From contig CM032230.1 in the NCBI GenBank assembly GCA_019009955.1, positions 33,200,001 through 33,264,000 of the forward strand: a DNA stretch of 64,000 nt, read 5' to 3'. The notes under the pieces were generated by a model. That model was not told the DNA's origin, searched no databases, and saw only the letters and a list, made by a program, of their open reading frames with translations. This document shows, in pieces, positions 20,614 to 32,200 of the stretch. Source of the DNA: Riptortus pedestris (Eukaryota > Arthropoda > Insecta > Hemiptera > Alydidae). Within the stretch, counting starts at the first letter, position 1. Each line of letters starts with the position of its first letter. The translations under genes and the position numbers were made by a program.

Positions 20614-23020
20614 AATATAAATAAAGGTTTTTAGAAAATAATTTCAAAATGTGTGAAGTCTCGTTTTATATGGGAGGAAAGCAATTTAAAATGAAATTAT
20701 TAGATCAATAGGGATGGAACCGCTGATTAGGTCCTAAGAGAGACTACTGAAGATGAAAATAGAAGAAACAAAATTAATAAGATTGATTGAGATGATGACC
20801 TGCATATGCATATATACATATACATTTATGTGTGTGTGCGCGCACACAGACACACACCGAGCAAGTTTCCTAAGTGCGGGAATAAATTACATATGACGTA
20901 TTTTCACACGTACCTCTATGAGTTTCAATCTATGAACTATGTCAAAGCAAGCATTCAAATATCAATAGAAGGGCATAATTAGAAGGGAGGATTATTTCCT
21001 AAAAGGGTCTCATGTGTAATTCATTCCAGCGCCTGGGATATATGGTCAGTTTACGCAGCCCTTAAGTCATGAACTTTTCGAAGAAACAAATTTGACTAAA
21101 TAGCCGATCCACACAAATATTATAGTTATGCGATTAGTATTTTGTTTTGTATAAATGTAGGAATAATAAAAAATAATATATAAATAGTAGGTATTACCAC
21201 TACTGATAATAAGAATTAATTAAATTTTCTAATAGATAAATAATAAAAATAAGTTAATGGGTGGTATGAAACAGCTCAAATGTTAACGTATATTTTATCG
21301 AAAATAGTTTTACGCCAACGGTTGCTGAATGGATGGCAACTATCGTGATTTATCTTCTAATTATAGTTGAATTCTGAAATAATCATCTCAAGTCACGGAA
21401 ATCATTCATTTACTTAATTATATTAGGGATGCTTATCAGATAATAACAATTTGGCAATCTCTCAATGGTGTTGCAATTTATGTGTGTTGTCTTCGTCAAA
21501 CTGAATGGGGAGGGCTTAATAATCTTCAACTTAATTTTACATGGGATGTATAAATTGCATTTATTCTTCAAGTGTTGATGACAAGGTCACCAATAAAAAC
21601 TCTTACTTCTAACCCGACTTTATTGTCCGTCAACAAATATTGAAACGAACCTTCTGCACTGAGGGTGTAACTATAAGTAATGACCACGAAACGTCTAGAG
21701 CATTATAAAATAAAATCTGCGTAGAAAAGCTGATTTTATTGGTGACCCTTTCCTTTAAAAACTTGAATAATATCTGAATACTAGGTCTATGAAAAATAAA
21801 AGAAATTAAAATATAAAGTAATAGCAATGGAAAACACAATTTTACAATTAAGTTACAAAAGCATTTAATTTAACCTTTTTTCCAGAAATCAACACAAGCT
21901 AGATTGTGACAATATTGAATTGTCCTATTTGGATGTTGTCAGGGTTTTAAAAATAAAAAAAGAAAAGAAATTTCTCTCTCCCCCTCCCTTTCTCCTCACT
22001 TTTTCTCTGTCTTTTTATATGTATATAATAATAAATATTAACAAACATACTAATTGAACGAGTGTTATTGTCGTTTTATTCTGGGAATCAGAAGTAAATT
22101 TGTTTTGAACTTGGGGCTGTTTCCTACACCTTTAATTGAAATTTTTATAGAAGTATCAAAAAAGGATTTAGTAATAAAACAGGGATAGAATAAAGAATTT
22201 AGGACTTGGACTCATGGGATTGTTTAAAACAATTAACAAACAAATGTCTTTTTCATTTAGCGCGTCAGTATTAAAAAAAAGTAACTAATTAAAAAAAAAC
22301 GAAGAAGTAGATTTTTTAGACTTAATTTTGCTTGTATTAACTGCTTAGTAAGTTAATGGTAAGCTATACTAATTATGATCTTAAATTACTTTATGTAGAG
22401 ACTAATTACTAAATTCATTTGACGAAATAAATTTCTGTCTAAAGGATTAAGTTATTAAGAAAATAATTAAGATTAAAAAGCTTAGTATAAATTGAGTTAA
22501 TGCTTTAAACTATATAAAAAAAAGATCTGAAATTTTAGAAATGGGCTTTATTTAAGGGTCGGAGAAAAGTAAGTCCCTCAGAGAATAATGAGCTGAAATT
22601 TTCATTCACTTCTCTCTGCTAGGAATTCGGATGAAAAATAGGGCTCCCGTCCCTATTATTTTTTATTCTTTTTTTTTTTGTTTTTCACAATTCACTTTAT
22701 TATTTCTTTATTAATTAATGGAGTCATAAACTTAGAATAGGGCTTACCTTTTAGTTGTTTTTTTTATGTGAATTCATCTTTTCAGCCCTTTTTTTTTGTG
22801 AGTTAGAGATTTATATTTTGTCTTCTAAGGAAAAAAGAATAGAGGTTCTAGGTCTGAATCATGAGAAACACAATTATGATTACTGAAATAATTATGAAAA
22901 ATGTTGAAAGATTCAAAATGGGGGGGAAAGGTGAGGTAGTTTATTTAAATTTAAAAGCGAATTCATTCAAAAATGAATAATGCCTGGGGTGAAGAAAGGT
23001 AATGGTGCTCTAACAGAAAC
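20614..23020. other. intron 1 sequence; one small H element remnant
   Basis: Mostly AT-rich and featureless. 21045-21082 (GGTCAGTTTACGCAGCCCTT) resembles the left end of a minus-oriented H element. A short GT/GC-alternating tract lies at 20828-20856. No exon was seen. Confidence 0.4.
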
Positions 23021-23021
23021 T

Positions 23022-23105
23022 TGGTGACTGTCAACACTAAATGACGTGGTGACTGACATAGTTAAATGACTTGTTGACTAACACTGCTAAGTGACGTAGT
23101 GACTA
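23022..23105. repeat. 25-bp minisatellite, about 3.4 units
   Basis: Units begin TGGTGACTGTCAACAC, TGGTGACTGACATAGT, TGTTGACTAACACTGC and TAGTGACTAT at exact 25-bp spacing, each ending AAATGAC or AAGTGAC. Confidence 0.7.
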
Positions 23106-23692
23106 TGCTCTCATCCTTCTATATATTCCACACTGGAATTTCCCTCTCATTTTGATGTACATTTTAATTTAATTATCTGTCTCTAAATTCTTACAACTAT
23201 TTTGAAATCTCTTGTAACAGAGAAATTCCTAATATTATGAATTTCTCTTAATATTAAGGAAATTCTAAATATAAGGACCTTTATGCTGTATTATGGGTTC
23301 ACTTGTCCCGGTTTGTTGTTACTATTACACTCTATTACCCACCTGAAATCATTTATTTAAAATTTTGTTATATATATATATATATTTCATATATTTATAT
23401 ATGTATTTTGTAGAATATGAAGACTACCAAATTCGTAATTTTTTTTTAAACCAAACTAACTTCGCTAATATTACTGATATCCGATTTCCAACGGTCTTTT
23501 TCGAACGATACCCTGAATATTCAAATTGGCTTTATTCTCTTGTACACTGTCTTAGAAAAATAATAGCATAATAATTTGGATCAAAATTGGGGACTTAATC
23601 AAATTGGGGTAATTTTTATTGTATTTGTTATTAAATTTGATGAAAACATTTACAACTTACTAACATACCCAACAAGAGCATAACACTTGCAA
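23106..23692. other. intron sequence with a (TA)n tract
   Basis: (TA)n at about 23371-23401; otherwise nothing recognised. Confidence 0.4.
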
Positions 23693-24392
23693 AATGTAGG
23701 AATAGACACAGCAGACGAACTTGGGATTACAGCTTCAAGAGACGAAACGATACCTATTACATACTCTAAACTGACTAAACAGATTATTAAAACTCATTTG
23801 ATAGACGAATCTTATAAAAAATGTGAGTAAAGATGGACAAAAACTACTAAAGGACGACATTTACAGTGGTACATGTCAACTATACACCAGAGACAAAAAA
23901 CAACACTTAGCAATACTAAGCAAATACAATTTATATCAGGAAATGGACCAACGAAACATTACTTGTGCAATTTTAAACTAAGGAACACAAACACATGTAA
24001 ATGTGACAATGAGACTGAACAGACATATGACCACCTGTTATATGACTGTACATTACTTGACGGACCGAGAACAAAACTCATCAAGTATATTACTTTACAT
24101 AACGGAACTTGGCCGAAGGACGAACCGAAAGTTTTACTCAAATTCAACAAGGGATTTAATGTATTTATTCATGAATTGGACTCCATTTTGTAGATATACA
24201 CCTACTGTTATACACATATGTAATGTTTACATATGTTTTATTTGATTTCTTTTTTTAAATTTATTTTATTGTATTATAATGTTTATAATTATTATATAGT
24301 AAATATTATAATATAATTAATGATATGGATGGAGCAAAAAACATTTAAATAAATTTCCACCTTAGAGGGATACTCTGCGTGGATAACAGGAA
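23693..24392 (+). mobile_element. non-LTR retrotransposon 3' end, copy B
   Basis: Same family as copy A. The frame begins with GIDTADELGITASRDE (end of the RNase H domain), has a stop near 23827, and continues through ISGNGPTKHYLCNFKL and CKCDNETEQTYDHLLYDC to a stop at 24191. The 3' part includes GAGGGATACTCTGCGTGGA but lacks the A-rich tail seen in copy A. It is inactive. Confidence 0.8.
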
Positions 24393-24479
24393 GTACATTA
24401 CTTTTTTTGCATTCGCCTCAAATATTATTAACATGAAAAATAAATTAAAATATCATAATTCACAAATCGGCACCAAATT

Positions 24480-24840
24480 TATATTTCAAATTCCATTGGA
24501 TTAGATTTTATTGTATTTCTCGGAGTTTTTAACCAGTCCGGGTGTCCAGTCATTGAGTACATGTGTTTTTATTACCCGTTACAAGTGTTGTGTAGTCAGT
24601 CTATCCATGTCCACAGCTCTTTTTCTGGCTGCTAATTTAACTTGTCTGTCAATGCCAATACTTTGTTTTTTGTCTATATGTCCAGGTAGACACAACATAG
24701 TTATGTTATAATTGTTTTGACTCTGGAGGTATGAGTAAATATCTGTGACAAGTGGGTTTAAATTGTATATGTTTCCTTTCGAAAGTAAATAACTAACTGA
24801 ATCGTTATTGTTCACGCAATAATCCCCACGGAACAACAAT
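24480..24840 (-). pseudogene. RNase H-like fragment of a non-LTR retrotransposon
   Basis: The minus-strand frame reads NDSVSYLLSKGNIYNLNPLV, SYLQSQNNYNITMLCLPGHI and DRQVKLAARKRAVDMDRL. This follows the RNase H pattern of jockey-type elements (a DS pair, then V..I...L, W.PGH, D..AK.A), with cysteine in place of the usual W. A stop follows at the CAHL-like end, and degraded coding continues toward 24480. It lies opposite in strand to copy B and beyond its 3' end, so it is a separate insertion. Confidence 0.55.
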
Positions 24841-24849
24841 TAGTTCCTG

Positions 24850-25910
24850 TTATATTCTTTAAAAATTGGACCTGCTCTACTTGCCGAGGTGAATATTAGG
24901 TGTGTTAACAGACAGAAAATTTTCAGCTTAGGCTGAAACTCGCTATGTTCTCGCCATTACAACTTTTCATGAATAGCAGGGACCCTGTATAAAGTTCTCG
25001 AGAACTTCTAGAGAGAACTTTGAAAGCCCTTTTGATCTACTTTACCAGGTCTGTTGGACAGTCTTGTTTTTGCTGTAAAGACCTTCCAGAAGCAGGGTGC
25101 ACTAACATAGAAAGCACATACCATTATAACTACTAAATTCAATAATAGATTCTTTTTTTGTGATAGATCTTTTGATAGAGGTCAAGTTTTTACTGAACCT
25201 CTTTTTCGAAATAACCAGGCACCAACTACGTTTGAATGATTTTGACGTGGGTCTAAATAGAAGAAACACCCTTATTTTAAAACTTAATAATTTGACAACA
25301 GCTTTTTAAATTTTACAAACATCGATCTCATTTTTACTAACTTGTTCCTAAGACAAATATTTTATATAGCTTTTCATAAATTATATATAGTTTTTCATAA
25401 ATATGTAGTCATGGAATATGCTGAATATTGATAATAAAAGTAAACTTTTTATTTATGATATACCTGGATGAAATGGTCGTGGAAACAGAGTCATTATCTC
25501 AAATAGTCTCTTTCGGATTATCAAATAGTTAGTCTCACTATTTGACTGTCAACAAATATGAAGGAGGAAGCCGTGGATACAGGTTGGCACAGTGAATCAC
25601 GTTGCGGAAGAGCCATGTCGTAGGTTGCATCCATGCGTGAGAAACAAACCTTTTCTACGTCTAACAAAACAAGGACGAGGTAACCAAGCCTATAAAATGA
25701 GAAGATCATTACTTACTACAACAAAGTCTGAAGATAGTGTGCCTCGCTTCTAGGATGAGTGACATTGGTCCTCGAAAATTGTCAGCACGGCGAAAACCGC
25801 CGCAAGTTTTGATAAAAGTAAATGAAAACTTCAACAAACATGAGTTGCGTAAAATTATCAGCTTTTTCGCGTACCAAAATGATAAACCTTAAGGGAAATA
25901 TTGTAAACAT
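24850..25910. other. intron sequence, nothing recognised
   Basis: No repeats or coding evidence. GTTCTCGAGAACTTCTAGAG at about 24996 resembles a heat-shock element only loosely. Confidence 0.35.
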
Positions 25911-25914
25911 AGTA

Positions 25915-26305
25915 CAGTCTCTGCCCCTTGTTTAGCGGCTTGAACGGGTTCCCTCGACGTTAGTGCATCGTCAGAGTTCTGCCCGGTAGCAACTCTATAG
26001 GCACGCCCTCCGCTCTGACAGTAATTTTGTTTTATGTAATTTTAATGTTTAGATAGTAAGTAAGCCATTATTATTTTTTATTATATTTTAATAATAAATA
26101 TCTTGTTATAGAAACATGTTATTGTTGTAAATTTTATAGTTTTGTTGACTGTATTGTTATATGACCAATTATGTACAATTAAAAAAAAATAGTTTTCGAC
26201 TCCTTAATTATGGTGCTTTATTGTTTGTAGCTCTGAGGACTGGAATGTAATTCCCGAAAACGCTATGCGTTTGTAAAAATAAATTGTGAGGGACCACAAA
26301 AGTGT
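25915..26305 (+). mobile_element. 3' end of an unclassified retroelement
   Basis: A GC-richer start (CGGGTTCCCTCGACGTTAGT) leads to an AT-rich stretch and a terminal motif: CTGAGGACTGGAATGTAATTCC, then CGAAAACGC...GCGTTTG and AATAAATTG. This hairpin-plus-CGAAA arrangement is common at the 3' ends of Penelope-like and some other retroelements. There is no coding region. Confidence 0.45.
26233..26272 (+). ncRNA. hammerhead-ribozyme-like motif
   Basis: CTGAGGA (26233-26239), stem II GGAAT/ATTCC with a 3-nt loop, GAAA (26256-26259), stem III ACGC-TAT-GCGT, then UU (26271-26272) as the NUH cleavage position. Stems II and III are perfect and every core base fits. Stem I is weak, so activity is doubtful. 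It is the best-formed of the hammerhead-like motifs in this window. Confidence 0.45.
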
Positions 26306-26576
26306 TTATGATTAACCTAAAAATAGTACATATATAAAGTTGCCAAATGGATATTGATGTTCTACCGGTTGATATGTTGATGAAGACTCGTATCGAAGTA
26401 TAGAAGAGGTAGATAGTATGCTATTTTCGGGTCAAAGTGTAAGAATCATCCCCAGTTTCTGGTTGCAATAACACCAGAGTTATGCGAACATATTTGCTTG
26501 GTATCTGGCTTTGGTCGGTGATATTGCTCTGACTTACGATCTCTCCAGGTTGGTGAACACATTGGCCATATGAGTT

Positions 26577-26765
26577 TTTGTAAACGTTTGCCCTAAAAAA
26601 ATTACTGCAACTACTTTCGTGGGTTCGATTCCTACCTGGGTAATAAAAATTGATTTAGTGTTGAACTCATGAAATAAAATCCTTCATCACATCCGTACTA
26701 GCAAAAGGGTAGATAATCCTGGTAATCTGTAGACAACCTGGCCCGAGCAGCTATAGTAGCATGAA
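26577..26765 (+). mobile_element. tRNA-derived SINE, diverged
   Basis: GGGTTCGATTCCTACCTGGG is a B box followed by the family's CCTGGGTAATA-type linker. TCACATCCGTACTAGCAAAA and GTAGACAACCTGGCCC correspond to the body. It is poorly conserved. Confidence 0.65.
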
Positions 26766-27036
26766 ATGGAAGTAAATGTTATTATATTAATATTAACCTC
26801 AACCCCAAGGCTAATCAAGTTACCGCAGATGTTTCTGTGTCAAATTATAATTTTATATACATTTCATAAATTATTTATATAATAATACACTTGTTTTGTT
26901 TTATTTATATTTGTGTGGAGGTTAGATCTTGTTCCGCCACACATAAAATAAAAATTAAAATTTAATGTTTTAATCCATTTTCACTTTAACGTTACTTATG
27001 TTCGGATTATTAATGACTTTGAATTTGTTGTTTCAG

Positions 27037-27092
27037 TGAATTTCGACCACTTCCAGATTTTAAGAGCCATTGGAAAAGGAAGTTTTGGAAAA
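27037..27092 (+). CDS. STK32: STK32/YANK-type protein kinase, second coding exon
   Basis: Acceptor TTGTTGTTTCAG ends at 27036 and donor GTAAGT starts at 27093. With the carried-over G it encodes VNFDHFQILRAIGKGSFGK: the start of the kinase domain and the glycine-rich loop (GKGSFG, expected next residue V). The exon ends in phase 0. Length, residues and splice phases fit exon 1 at 14734-14807. The catalytic lysine and everything after it lie in exons beyond this window or unrecognised within it. The intron that follows is at least 36.9 kb long. Confidence 0.88.
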
Positions 27093-27700
27093 GTAAGTAC
27101 ACACAAAAATATTATCCAATATTAAAAAATGAAATAAAATAATATTCGTTTCCACGCCATTTTTACTTTTTTTTTTGGTTATTTCTTCATTAAAAAAAAT
27201 ATATATAACACAGAAGTAATTTCAAAATGTTTATGTTAACAGTGTATAAGGATCTGTTTTGTACCTTTAATTTTTAGTATTTATTTGTTTATATTTTATG
27301 TTAATTATTGATGAAGAACTAATTACCTACTATGCATTTATTTGTTTAACAATAACGTAATATTGATATTTCTGATGCTAATTAGTACTAGTATAACTAA
27401 AGATTTTAATTAGTAGAGAGTTCACACTGAGTTAATTCCTATTGTCAATGCGAGAATCGAACAGAAGATCTTTCAAGGTCTACTTCTTCAGATACCTCTA
27501 TCTAAATCTTAATAAAACCACTGAAAATAGAATAAATTTTATTCAAGCGATATTTTTTGAATTTTCCAGTATATGAAAATTCTGGGGATAGAGGAATATT
27601 TTAATATTCTCCCCGCTGAGCAGGTATTACGGACTTCTTTCTATAAGGGAGGCATGGTTGCACGTTTAGCAACCTCAATCAACCCTATTTTCTCCACTCC
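27093..27700 (+). other. start of kinase intron 2, nothing recognised
   Basis: AT-rich intron sequence after the donor site. Confidence 0.5.
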
Positions 27701-27717
27701 AACCCATTTTTGAGATA

Positions 27718-27870
27718 CTGTGTGGTGAAGGAACCTGGTATCTTCGGTAAAAAGACAAAGGTCTCGTTCCTTCACAGTTATTTATGTTTTACGCCAGGGC
27801 GCTTTCAGAGCATACGCTCCATCATCAGTGCCCTCTCAACAAGGATGCTACTGAAGCCAAGGATTCCCTG
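27718..27870 (-). mobile_element. terminal fragment of a second Penelope-like family
   Basis: On the minus strand it reads CACTGATGATGGAGCGTATG, CTCTGAAAGCGCC, then an inverted repeat (GTGAAGGAACGAGACC...ACCAGGTTCCTTCACC). This is the same architecture as the main Penelope family (GGATGGAGCGTTGACTCCGAAAG then a terminal hairpin) with different sequence. A 161-codon plus-strand frame running through it (27710-28195) is incidental. Confidence 0.5.
27803..27828 (-). ncRNA. hammerhead-like core
   Basis: Minus strand: CTGATGA (27828-27822), stem II GAGC-GTAT-GCTC, GAAA (27806-27803), then GCGC-CCTG-GCGT as a possible stem III with a bulge. The core matches CUGANGA...GAAA. Confidence 0.4.
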
Positions 27871-28289
27871 TGACTCCTACATCATAAAATCCCGTTGCAC
27901 ATGTGTTGCGTACAATAAGCAAACATACCTAGTGTTGGAACAACAGGCTGGTTTTATCCTATCAAATTCGATTTTGCATTTTTTCACTAATAGAAAGGCC
28001 TATGTTAGTAAAATCTGTGTAAGTCAAACATCGACTCCCCTTTTTATTTCAGGTATTTATACCGTTTTCAACGTTCTGATTTGGAGGTTCTTGGAATCTA
28101 GAGTTTCAAATGAAGTTGTATCATCAATTTGTATCCAGTTTAAGCATTTTCACTTCAAAAATGGAGGTCGGTTTCTCTGCCAAAAAAAAAATTGAGGTTA
28201 CACGTCATTTTGAAACAATCTTACTACGTCATTGATTTGATAATTCTTTTATATTCTTCGTAGTTTCATTGCAAGGGGTGTCAAAAAAG

Positions 28290-28400
28290 AACATCTTTTC
28301 TTCGAAAAATTTATTCATACTGTCCTACATATTTCGTGGCTTATATACCAACTCTTCAGTGGTCATCCCTTTTAATTCTGAAGAGCTCGTTCCCTGTTAC
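28290..28400 (-). mobile_element. 3' terminal fragment of a retroelement
   Basis: Minus strand: CACTGAAGAGTTGGTATATA, AGCCACGAAATATGTAGGAC and TATGAATAAA. This is a CTGAAGA-hairpin-CGAAA terminal motif with a following AATAAA. It includes a hammerhead-like core at 28359-28332 (CUGAAGA; stem II GU(U)GG/CCAC; GAAA). Confidence 0.4.
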
Positions 28401-29226
28401 GTTCGTTGCGACTGCCACTTTCTCACTGGGGAGGTCATTTAGAGTACCTATATCAAGATGATTTTTATTGATGCCCATTTTCTATGAAACTATGAATAAT
28501 ATAAGAAGATTAATAATTTTTTGGTAATTCACCCTCCCCACCCCAAAAAAATTAGTATTTCGTGTTTTCACCAAGGTCTTTTTTTAACAACTCTCATTTA
28601 AGAATGATTAAAATATATTTAAGTACAATAGTTTGGCTTAAAAATGTCTATTATTAAAGAAAGGAAATAAGACCATTTCTAATTATAGCAAAACGGACTG
28701 ACTGGCGGTAGCTCCACGGGCTTCAAAAGGACCCTATACTCTAATTAATTGCACCATTTCTTAACAGAATACCAGAGAAAACTTCAGCTACCAGTATATT
28801 CCATGTTAAAAGATCCCCGAAGAGAAAACAAACAGAAATGCTGTAAGCGGGATAAGATTTTGATATGATGGATACGTGATGTTGTTTTTCCCAGAAGTTG
28901 GTAGGCGAAACTCGAACGAAAGTATTGCCAAGTTTCTAACTTCGAGCATGAAAAACATTTCTTGAGCAGACTCATTTACTCAACTCCCGCTCTACAGTAT
29001 AAGATTACTGTACGAAGTTAGGCTTATAAGGTAGGCATGCTTTCCACTTATGGCAAGAAATTATCTTTACTGTCGATGTGTTTAGAAAATTTCATAATTT
29101 AATAAATATTAGGTCCATTCTGGGATCTTTTCATATAGTTAGATAGATAAATATTTTTTATTTGGTAAAAAATAATCTGTTACAAATGAATTTTTGAATT
29201 ACTTATAAGTTGCTCATGACAGAGAA

Positions 29227-29230
<4 letters not shown>
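28401..29230. other. intron 2 sequence, nothing recognised
   Basis: No repeats or coding evidence. Confidence 0.4.

Positions 29231-29233
<3 letters not shown>

Positions 29234-29318
<85 letters not shown>
29234..29318. repeat. (CA)n then (TA)n microsatellite
   Basis: CA units change to TA units at about 29261. Confidence 0.95.
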
Positions 29319-29321
<3 letters not shown>

Positions 29322-29324
29322 TCA

Positions 29325-30570
29325 TTAATTGTAAATAACACTTCTGCAAATGGTGATATTCTAGTTACCTTATATTTATAATCCATCAAATATAATTATT
29401 TTATTTTTAAACTCTCAGGTTTAGATGGATTTATATATAACGGGGGTCGTGACCAACAGCTGTATGTATTTATTTTTTAATGGGAATTAAAAAATTCATG
29501 TAAAGCTCTTGAAGTGTCCAACAGAACTACATTTTGTGACGATCTTATTAATTTCTCAGGTAAATTGCGTTATTTCGAATAAAATTATTTAGTTTTGTAT
29601 GAGCTAGCACTGATAGAATTATTGCTCTGGAACTAAATCACAAAACACATCAGAGCGATTTGGTATTCAGAAATTCAGTAATAATAAATAATTGTAATTG
29701 GCAATTAAAAGTTATTATTTGAGATTTAGATTGGCTTTGTGTACGTCTACAGCCCAAATAATGCTAATAATTATGTTGAATAATTCTACCATAACATATT
29801 ACCAATAATATGTAATTATGCTTCCATTAAATTTACGAGACGAAACAATGAGTTAATTATAAAATAAAAGTATCATCAATGCTTGTCTTGTGTAGTTAAC
29901 TGCCAATTTAATGTTAATAATGTTAATTTCTGGTTCTAGCCCACATAGCTAGTCACAATGTTTCATTTTCTCGTACAAACCAAAATATGAATAAAGAAGA
30001 AAGAGAGTCAAGTCAAACATATCAGATCAAGAGTGTGCATTCTCAGATTTCAGTTGGCAGTAAAACAAGAGTTCATAAAGCCTTGTTGTAAACTCCAAGA
30101 AGTAATATCACAAGTTTTATCTGTGAATACGAAGAAGGAACTCCTTTCAGGAGGCCATTTATTAGTTCATGAAAGACAACTCCGCCGGAGGAGTTTTTAT
30201 TATTCACATCCGCAAGGTTTTGAACGATTTCATGACTTTACAACTCAGTTTCATTCACCAGCTGCACCATATGGTCTTTCAGCGGAAAAGCCATCACACC
30301 CTTGTGATGGTTGTAAAAAGTGTAAGCACGATGCACACTTTCCTGATTTTTATTGCAATTTTTTTAATCAGACAGATTTTATTATGGCTGCTTGTTATCA
30401 ACGTCACAACATAACTGATAACCACAAATCACAGAAAATATACTTGAGCATTTAAGAATTGTACATATTTTTTCAAATATCTAAATGACTTGTTTATCTT
30501 AACTTTTTATTTTTATACCTTTTTCTGGGATACCAAGTTGCTACTAGACAGGCCCTAGCCTTTCTTCTAC
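29325..30570. other. intron 2 sequence with one unexplained open frame
   Basis: A 140-codon plus-strand frame (30033-30455) contains CDGCKKCKHDAHFPDFYC and a proline/serine-rich stretch. I see no known domain, no flanking splice sites of note and no supporting context, so I do not call it a gene. Confidence 0.3.
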
Positions 30571-30575
30571 TTGTA

Positions 30576-30735
30576 GGGGCTCAGGTTATCCATGTAAGTT
30601 AAAGTGCTAGCCTTAACTTAAGATAGAGCTGTTGGTCCAATTCCCACCTGGGCAATAGGATTTTATATTAGGGGTGACCTCATTAAAAAGTTTGTGAGAG
30701 ACTTGTCGCAAGTTTTTTCAAGGGCTTGTCACAGG
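30576..30735 (+). mobile_element. tRNA-derived SINE, 5' part
   Basis: GGGGCTCAGGTTATCCATGT, AGTTAAAGTGCTAGCCTTAA (A-box region) and TTGGTCCAATTCCCACCTGG (degraded B box) match the head of the full copy at 53071. The body is lost. Confidence 0.7.
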
Positions 30736-30821
30736 GGCTGCTTTAAATAAAATTATTTGATGAAAATGATGATGAAACACTATTGATTTCATCTCACTGT
30801 ATATTCTCTACTACTAAAAAT

Positions 30822-31456
30822 TCAGGGGCTGCGTAAACTAAGCAGATTTTCCACGCGAAGGTTTACTATAGATAAATCTATATACTTGTAACACAACAGT
30901 GAATATCAAGTGAATAAATACAAACAGTAATGAAAAATCTTTCAGTCAATTTACAAGTTAATAATCTCTACAACGGAAAGCACCTGATTGTAAACAAACG
31001 GGTCAGCCAACCGCACAGAGCTGAATAGATAGATAGAAATATTCTATACCGGAACGAAAAACAATTAATGTAATAGCTGAATATAACGTATTAATTTTAT
31101 TGAAAACAATTTACTATAGCTAGTGCTATAATTTATAATGAATTAGAATAATTATTATCTCAATGACCCAAATTTAAATAATCCAAAAACAAAATAAGGA
31201 GGGGGCAACAGATCGTAATTGCATATCACTCTCAAAGTAAACGTTCAGCTAAAACAATATTAATTTATTTAGGTATTTAATTTTATAATGAAGTGGTTGG
31301 GGATCATGGAGTTCTTTCGAATTTTCGAAATTCACCCCCTCTGAACCCCCCCTCCCCTACCTGTCCGATTTTAGTAGTTAACGAACTTAATCTTCCTTTT
31401 TACATTAAACCATTGTATGTCGAGTTTGGTAAAAGACACACACACACACATACAGA

Positions 31457-31505
<49 letters not shown>

Positions 31506-31624
31506 TTTAAAAAAATTTAACGGACCTCATTTTCGTAATCTCTTAGGCAGGATCTATGGACAATTGAAGAAAGTTTTCGAGTACATCCTCAATAGCTGAT
31601 TTCCCCTAACGGAAATCTGCTAAT
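30822..31624 (+). mobile_element. H element copy (full length, long form)
   Basis: The left end TTCAGGGGCTGCGTAAACTA lacks the first bases. The region shared with copy 1 (ACGGGTCAGCC, GAACGAAAAACAATTA) is present, then the C-rich tract near 31340, a CA/TA tract (31436-31503), ACGGACCTCATTTTCGTAAT and the right end AATCTGCTAA. Confidence 0.8.
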
Positions 31625-31625
31625 A

Positions 31626-32200
31626 GCAGTCTTGCCAACGTTTTGGAACAATTTTGTTCCTTCTGAAACCCTTGCGGTTTATAATAGGCTTAACATTAAA
31701 TAATGCTATTAAATAGAACTATGAAGGAAATAAACGTTTAGGTAAAGATAAAGGCTCTTTGTCTCTGAGTTACCAATTCATCCATTTAGGTTTAGCCCAA
31801 GGTTTGTGATTCAGTGATAATTATTTTTAGACCTTTGAAAATGCATTTAACTTTTTTTTCTTATTCCAATTACTCATGACGACTACTAAGAATTCAGCAT
31901 CTCTGCGGCAGGTTTTGTATGGTTGTTTAAACATGATTATATATACACAAATATATTTACACAAACAAAAACACGTTTTTCAATTTATTTTTGTACGTAA
32001 CCCACAATTGACCTCTTTTTAATGATGGTATTTTTTCTGCTTGTAGCTCTGAGAAAAGAGGCGTTTTTTTCTGAATGTATCTCCTTAGAATTTTAATATA
32101 GTAAATTGGCATTCATTATCTGCAGCTATAGTATAATTTTAGAGCTTGTTGTTCCTATACTTGACTAAAATAACGAAACGAATATACAGGTTATTTTAAA
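31626..32200 (-). mobile_element. unclassified retroelement-like repeat, copy 1
   Basis: It matches 36113-37410 over its whole length (shared blocks: CAACGTTTTGGAACAATTT, TTCAGCATCTCTGCGGCAGG, TTTTTGTACGTAACCCACAA, GGCATTCATTATCTGCAGC). The left end, read in reverse, is TTCAGAAGGAACAAAATTGT then TCCAAAACGTTGGC, a pattern like Penelope ends. Non-coding. It preserves the uninterrupted sites of two insertions seen in copy 2. Confidence 0.6.

Noticed and set aside
24990..25022. Possible heat-shock element (TTCTCGAGAACTTCTAGAG)
   Set aside because: The TTC/GAA spacing is irregular, there is no nearby transcription start, and the site is intronic.
27710..28195. 161-codon plus-strand frame
   Set aside because: It passes through a minus-strand retroelement terminus and has no domain.
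30033..30455. 140-codon frame with a cysteine/histidine cluster
   Set aside because: The Cys/His spacing does not fit a zinc-finger family I know, and there are no supporting neighbours or splice sites.
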